Part shown: one piece after another, positions 61,235 to 64,000 of the stretch
How the letters are laid out: each line of letters begins with the position of its first letter
How positions within the stretch are numbered: position 1 is the first letter of the stretch
NCBI GenBank assembly: GCA_963662175.1
Contig: OY759218.1
Span: 24,078,051-24,142,050 of the forward strand
DNA length: 64,000 nt
Origin: Aradus depressus
Taxonomy: Eukaryota > Arthropoda > Insecta > Hemiptera > Aradidae
Direction of reading: 5' to 3'
Notes under the pieces: generated by a model
Databases searched by the model: none
Told to the model about the DNA's origin: nothing
Seen by the model: the letters and a program-made list of their open reading frames with translations, nothing else
Made by a program: the position numbers and the translations under genes

Positions 61235-61350
61235 AAAACTAATTCCGATCCCTTCCCATATTGGCATCTCTGGGAACGAAAAGCAGACATTGCCGCAAAA
61301 GACGCTGCGCCCTCCCCCTTATTGTCTCAACAAACAGTTAAGAGTAAGAT
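61235..61350 (+). pseudogene. LINE RNase H relic (copy B only)
   Basis: Conceptual reading P-S-H-I-G-I-S-G-N-E then, with a one-base shift, A-D-I-A-A-K-D-A-A, the last RNase H block of I/Jockey-type LINEs. Flanks are AT-rich. Confidence 0.6.
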
Positions 61351-62461
61351 AAAGAGTTGATGATGGACCAGAGAATGGATTTTTATGGCATCCTCTCGCG
61401 TGTTCAATTCCTTTCGTGTTTGCAATACGTAGATTGCATTTTGAATTTTTTTGATAACATTTTTTATTTGCCTAAAGAAATAACATCACAAGGCTGAATG
61501 GTGTGCAATGTGGCGGTATTACTTTCAATGAGACGCTGCAGACACCTTCATCATTTGTAAATACTGATAATGTGTCCAGGGATCTTTCTGGCCTCCCCAA
61601 GAGTCTAAAATTATTAGGAAAGTGTTGTCTTCTGTGTAGGGTTGAATTATTTGTCACAAAGAAGTCGGAATGCTTTCTGTTAAGCTTACCGGATTCCGAA
61701 ACATTTACAAATACATTGTTAAGTTCTTCCATTAAATTGGTTATGGAAGCAGAGACACGACGCCCAAATTATATAATTTAATATTAAAAGGGTATGGCAC
61801 ATAGTGGTCAAAAACTGGCCGTTCTACTCATCGTATGAAGGCTAGACCAACGTCATTTTGTTCAAAAAAACAATTCATTTTTACCTCATTTATGCAAACA
61901 TTTTTTAATAAAGAAAATTATAAAGTTTCTGAAAAAATTCAGAAAATATGCTGCATTTATTCAGAAAATAAATTTTCTTTAAGGAGGCTCTCAACACCCA
62001 ATGTCATTTTAGTACCCTATCAAACTCGTTTATTTAATGCTCCTATTTGAAACAATATTATTTTTATTTTTAATAATTATTTGATGGGTATATCATAATA
62101 TATGGCTGTAAAATGTCAAAAAAGCAATAATACGTATGTAAGTCGGCTGTACCGCTCCCCAGCTAGGTTCGCTTAGTCTAGGGAAGGTAGCGGAAAAGTC
62201 AAAGGAGGAACAAAGAATAAAATCCTTTGAATAAAAAAAAAAATGTAATCCCGAACCTCTTACTGGTTACTAACTTAACGATTCTTAACTAAAAATTCTA
62301 ACTAAACTTGACAACATATATAAATAGGTAATTGAAACATAAACTATTGGCTATACAAGACCACACATCGCCAGTAAGGAAAGGTTTAAAATACAAGTCA
62401 AACTCACCATGACGTGACCAACCCGGAGACTGCTGTCCTCAAGTCAACTCCTCCTTCAGGC

Positions 62462-62559
62462 ACTAAGCACAATAACAAGATGGAAACTACCCGGATACCA
62501 CAACGGTGTTACTAAGCACAATAACAAGATGGAAATTAGCCGGAGACCTTAACGGTCTT
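62462..62559 (+). repeat. 49-bp minisatellite, 2 units (copy B)
   Basis: Same array as 3778-4120 with one standard unit (62462) and the diverged last unit (62511). The flanks match copy A. Confidence 0.93.
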
Positions 62560-63757
62560 CCACTCCCTTCACGGACCAAACCTCACTCTCGACTGACTAA
62601 CCCCCATCCCCTCCCCTGTCCTCCTCTTTACAATCCAGATAATACAGGGGGGTCGTTTATCCATGTCCAAGAGCTGATAGTTTGACGTCAAATTTTAGAT
62701 GAATGCTTAGAAGTAATTTTATGATACCGAAAAGGACTTTTGGCCTGGTAATGGGCCCACTGCCAGCCATTCCTTGGCAGGTACTTGACATCAGGTATAA
62801 AGGGTCTTATTTGAGCGTTTCAGTTGACAGAATGACTAACTCCAATTTCAACATTTTTCAGGAAAGAACTTATAATATTTCTGGTTGGAAAATCCTTACC
62901 TTTTTCTTTTGCAAAAGTATGGCAGAAATATTAAAATATAACAGTTTGCTAAAATTGACATTCTGCTCTTAAACATTTATTCAATGTTGAATTGTTATAG
63001 AATCAATATTGAAAATACAAAGACAGAAATTTTATGGAGTCATTTTGTCAACTGAAAACTAAAACATCCTACAGACTATTATTATACATTGAAAAAAAAA
63101 TGCGATGAAGTTTATGCTCATATTATGAAATGAAATGATTAAGAAAAAAAATTAAGAGAACTATTTTTTCTTAATTATTCAAGAAAAATATTTTTTCTTA
63201 AATTAAGAAAAATTATTTTCTTAATTTAATTACCCTCCACCTTTCCCCACTATTCAATTGGCGGTCCCCTGCCACTTTTTAATACTAACCTGAAATGAAA
63301 TGTTTTTTATTTTTAAGATGTGCAATGTAAGTACGTGCATAATACCGTGGCATGCAAACATTACATAAAACATAAAATGATAACCCGAAATGAAATGTTT
63401 TTTTATTTTTAAGATGTGCAATGTAAGTGCGTGCATAATACCGTGCCATGCAAACATAACATAAAACATAAAATGTTTACTTAAATAGGTACTTAAGAAT
63501 TAATGAAATTTATTTTTTGTTTGATTTTTGGTTTTTTAATTTTGTTTATATGATTTGTTTAATTTTGTAAACCAATATAAAATACAAAACAAAAGCGCAA
63601 ATAGGAACACATAAGAAAAAAGTTAAATAAAATCTGTATTTAGCAACTGAACAAACTTAAGCAATGAAATTAGTAAAATAAGGTACCTTTAGTTAACTTC
63701 CATCTTATTATCGGTTTCTTCTAGCAATTCGGGTTCACACCCAATTTTGAAATAAGC

Positions 63758-64000
63758 TTCAGATTTTTCCCGTTTGTTAGGCTCTTATCCATGGGGGTGA
63801 TAGATAAAATTCTCGAGGTTGTGTGGTTCAGGAGAGCTTGAAGAGGTAACTCCCAACTCAGTTACCTCACGTTCTTCTGGATAACATTCTTTCTCACAAT
63901 TCACACGCATGGTCTCATGTCAACCCACACATGGGTAGAGTATCCAGCCATCAATACCAGTTCAAAGTGAACGTGTGGTGTGGAATGTTAGGAGAATATC
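63758..64000. other. Unique sequence after block B
   Basis: Leaves the duplicated block at AAATAAGC. No open frame or repeat recognised. Confidence 0.4.

Noticed and set aside
61472..61732. 86-codon minus and 92-codon plus frames in block B
   Set aside because: Both cross the indel joint with block A and show no motif; neither frame is kept in block A.

Overview
This is a repeat-rich, AT-rich insect nuclear genome window. Its one clear host gene is a complete insulin receptor (InR) on the + strand, from about 20028 to 58442. I infer an insect from the receptor sequence, the Penelope, I-clade, R1-like, Tc1/mariner, hAT, Harbinger and Helitron relics, and tRNA-type SINEs ending in (CCTAA)n. 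The species cannot be read from the window; a hemipteran-like genome is only a guess.

I rebuilt InR from splice sites and reading phase. Twenty-three coding exons join without a phase conflict into 1318 codons: signal peptide, L1, furin-like Cys-rich, L2, three FnIII regions with an insert domain, an R-V-K-R furin site, a membrane helix, an N-P-P-Y motif, and an intact tyrosine kinase with the Y-x3-Y-Y activation loop. One intron appears to use a GC donor. Directly upstream of the first coding exon lies an array of three 516-bp units plus a partial fourth, each carrying a conserved splice donor. This looks like a multiplied first-exon/promoter region.

The window is bracketed by two diverged copies of one block (1-5287 and 57586-63757). 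Both carry the last InR exon. The downstream copy completes the gene described here. The upstream copy looks like the 3' end of a second, tandem InR whose body lies before base 1. The copies differ by point changes, a minisatellite of 7 versus 2 units, a 258-bp insertion with target-site duplication, and several indels. In both, a run of eight C is followed by an early TAG, while a coding-looking C-tail continues in another frame.

Between 5.3 and 18 kb lie transposons and no clear resident gene: a Tc1-like relic, a near-complete Penelope-like element (15-bp target duplication, inverted terminal repeats) nested in an older inverted-repeat element, a gypsy RT relic, a hAT element, SINEs, a Helitron, and one antisense Ig-domain exon. 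The InR introns hold an I-clade LINE, R1-like LINE pieces, a second hAT, two Tc1/mariner-type elements, Harbinger pieces and many SINEs.

The most striking theme is a set of short foldback elements related to Penelope terminal repeats. They carry minimal hammerhead-ribozyme motifs whose stem III is a short palindrome (ACGT, ACTAGT, AGTACT, ACCGGT), as expected for ribozymes acting as dimers. Several motifs have all core positions intact and matching stems.
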